Origin: Bacilli bacterium
GTDB lineage: Bacteria > Bacillota_I > Bacilli_A > RF39 > UBA660
Direction: 5' to 3'
NCBI GenBank assembly: GCA_017460245.1
Contig: JAFUBK010000100.1
Coordinates: forward strand, 1-13,554
DNA: 13,554 bases
The first letter of the stretch is position 1; each line of letters starts with the position of its first letter. The notes beneath the pieces were generated by a model that saw only the letters and a list, made by a program, of their open reading frames with translations, did no database searches and had not been told where the DNA came from. Position numbers and translations under genes: made by a program. Below, in pieces: positions 12,920-13,554 of the stretch.

Positions 12920-13554
12920 ATGTTTGTAGACGAAGCTTATGTTGAATTGTACGCTGGTAATGGTGGTGATGGCTGCAAAGCTTTTAGAAGAGAAAAAGGG
13001 GTACCAATGGGTGGCCCTTTTGGTGGCAATGGTGGCAGAGGTGCTAATATTATTTTTAAGGTTGATACAGGTTTAAATACTTTGGTTGATTTTAAATATA
13101 AAAAAATTATTAAGGGTTCTTCAGGAGAAAACGGTTTAGGAAAAGGAATGCACGGGAAAAATGCTACTGATGTTGTTGTTAATGTTCCACTTGGAACGGT
13201 TATTACTGATGTTGATACAGATTTAATTGTTGCTGATCTTACTAAGGAAAATGACTCGGTTATTGTGGCCTTTGGTGGTAGAGGTGGTAGAGGAAATATT
13301 GCTTTTGCAACGCGTAATAATCCAGCGCCTGATTTTGCTGAAAATGGGGAACCTGGTGAATATCGCAAGGTAAAACTAGAACTGAAATTAATTGCGGATG
13401 TTGGACTTGTTGGAATGCCAAGTGTTGGCAAATCAACATTTATTTCTAAAGTTTCAGCTTCTAAACCTAAAATTGCCGATTATCCTTTTACAACTTTAAA
13501 GCCTAATCTTGGTGTAGTTAGAGTTAAAGATGGTAGAAGTTTTGTACTTGCTGA
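12920..13554 (+). CDS. obg: Obg-family GTPase (3' end outside the window)
   Basis: Essential P-loop GTPase acting in 50S ribosome assembly and stress signalling. 211 codons are present. The N-terminal Obg fold is Gly-rich (FVDEAYVELYAGNGGDGC, GGPFGGNGGRGANI, GGRGGRGN, covering about 1-157). The G1/Walker A motif is GMPSVGKST (165-173), and the DYPFTTLKPNLGVV G2 region follows. The rest of the G domain and the C-terminal domain lie beyond the right edge. AAAGGGATGAT (12907-12917 region) precedes the ATG. It directly follows the zinc-ribbon gene and probably uses that gene's promoter. The Gly-rich fold produces a long antisense open frame that is not a gene. Confidence 0.97.
   Translation, partial: MFVDEAYVELYAGNGGDGCKAFRREKGVPMGGPFGGNGGRGANIIFKVDTGLNTLVDFKYKKIIKGSSGENGLGKGMHGKNATDVVVNVPLGTVITDVDTDLIVADLTKENDSVIVAFGGRGGRGNIAFATRNNPAPDFAENGEPGEYRKVKLELKLIADVGLVGMPSVGKSTFISKVSASKPKIADYPFTTLKPNLGVVRVKDGRSFVLA

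Noticed and set aside
12937..13431. Long minus-strand open frame, rich in Pro and Ser
   Set aside because: It is the mirror of the Gly-rich Obg fold on the + strand; Obg is certain from its motifs and the antisense product resembles nothing.

Overview
The window is very AT-rich DNA, with genes packed on the + strand, from a low-GC Gram-positive-type bacterium. TAA, TAG and TGA all end genes here (TGA ends rnhB), and Trp is always TGG, so the standard bacterial code applies and a Mycoplasma/Spiroplasma code is unlikely. The T-box leader upstream of leuS, the SipW-type signal peptidases, the camelysin/TasA-like secreted proteins and the BspA-type leucine-rich repeats fit an uncultured host-associated member of Bacilli (an RF39-like or Erysipelotrichia-like lineage). 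That placement is inference.

Region 1 (1-4210) is a surface/secretion locus. It holds the tail of a probable SipW-like signal peptidase, a small camelysin/TasA-like secreted protein, a 149-nt intergenic region that can fold into two long hairpins, a second TasA-like protein with a membrane segment at each end, a complete ER-type (Ser/His) signal peptidase, and a BspA-type LRR protein with an N-terminal TasA-like domain behind its own promoter. The order resembles the tapA-sipW-tasA logic of Bacillus: the peptidase would release the signal peptides of its neighbours. Two of the surface genes, and no other gene in the window, each contain a single in-frame TAA followed by intact, family-consistent coding sequence.

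Region 2 (4240-8100) is a two-gene operon: a pyruvate-kinase homologue that has lost several active-site residues, then a GH31 glycosidase homologue whose general acid/base Asp position appears to be Lys. The operon ends at a strong hairpin. Both products look like modified or inactive relatives of carbohydrate enzymes.

Region 3 (8100-11134) is a leucine-type T-box operon: promoter, T-box leader, a 114-residue membrane protein of unknown function, leuS and a terminator. The T-box expression platform is unusual because one alternative helix would sequester the first gene's Shine-Dalgarno sequence.

Region 4 (11135-13554) is housekeeping: rnhB, an overlapping 82-residue hypothetical gene, a membrane/zinc-ribbon protein behind its own extended -10 promoter, and the 5' part of obg, which runs off the window. 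Several genes here have extended -10 promoters only 11-20 nt from the start codon. These promoters correct the start sites of rnhB and of the zinc-ribbon gene.
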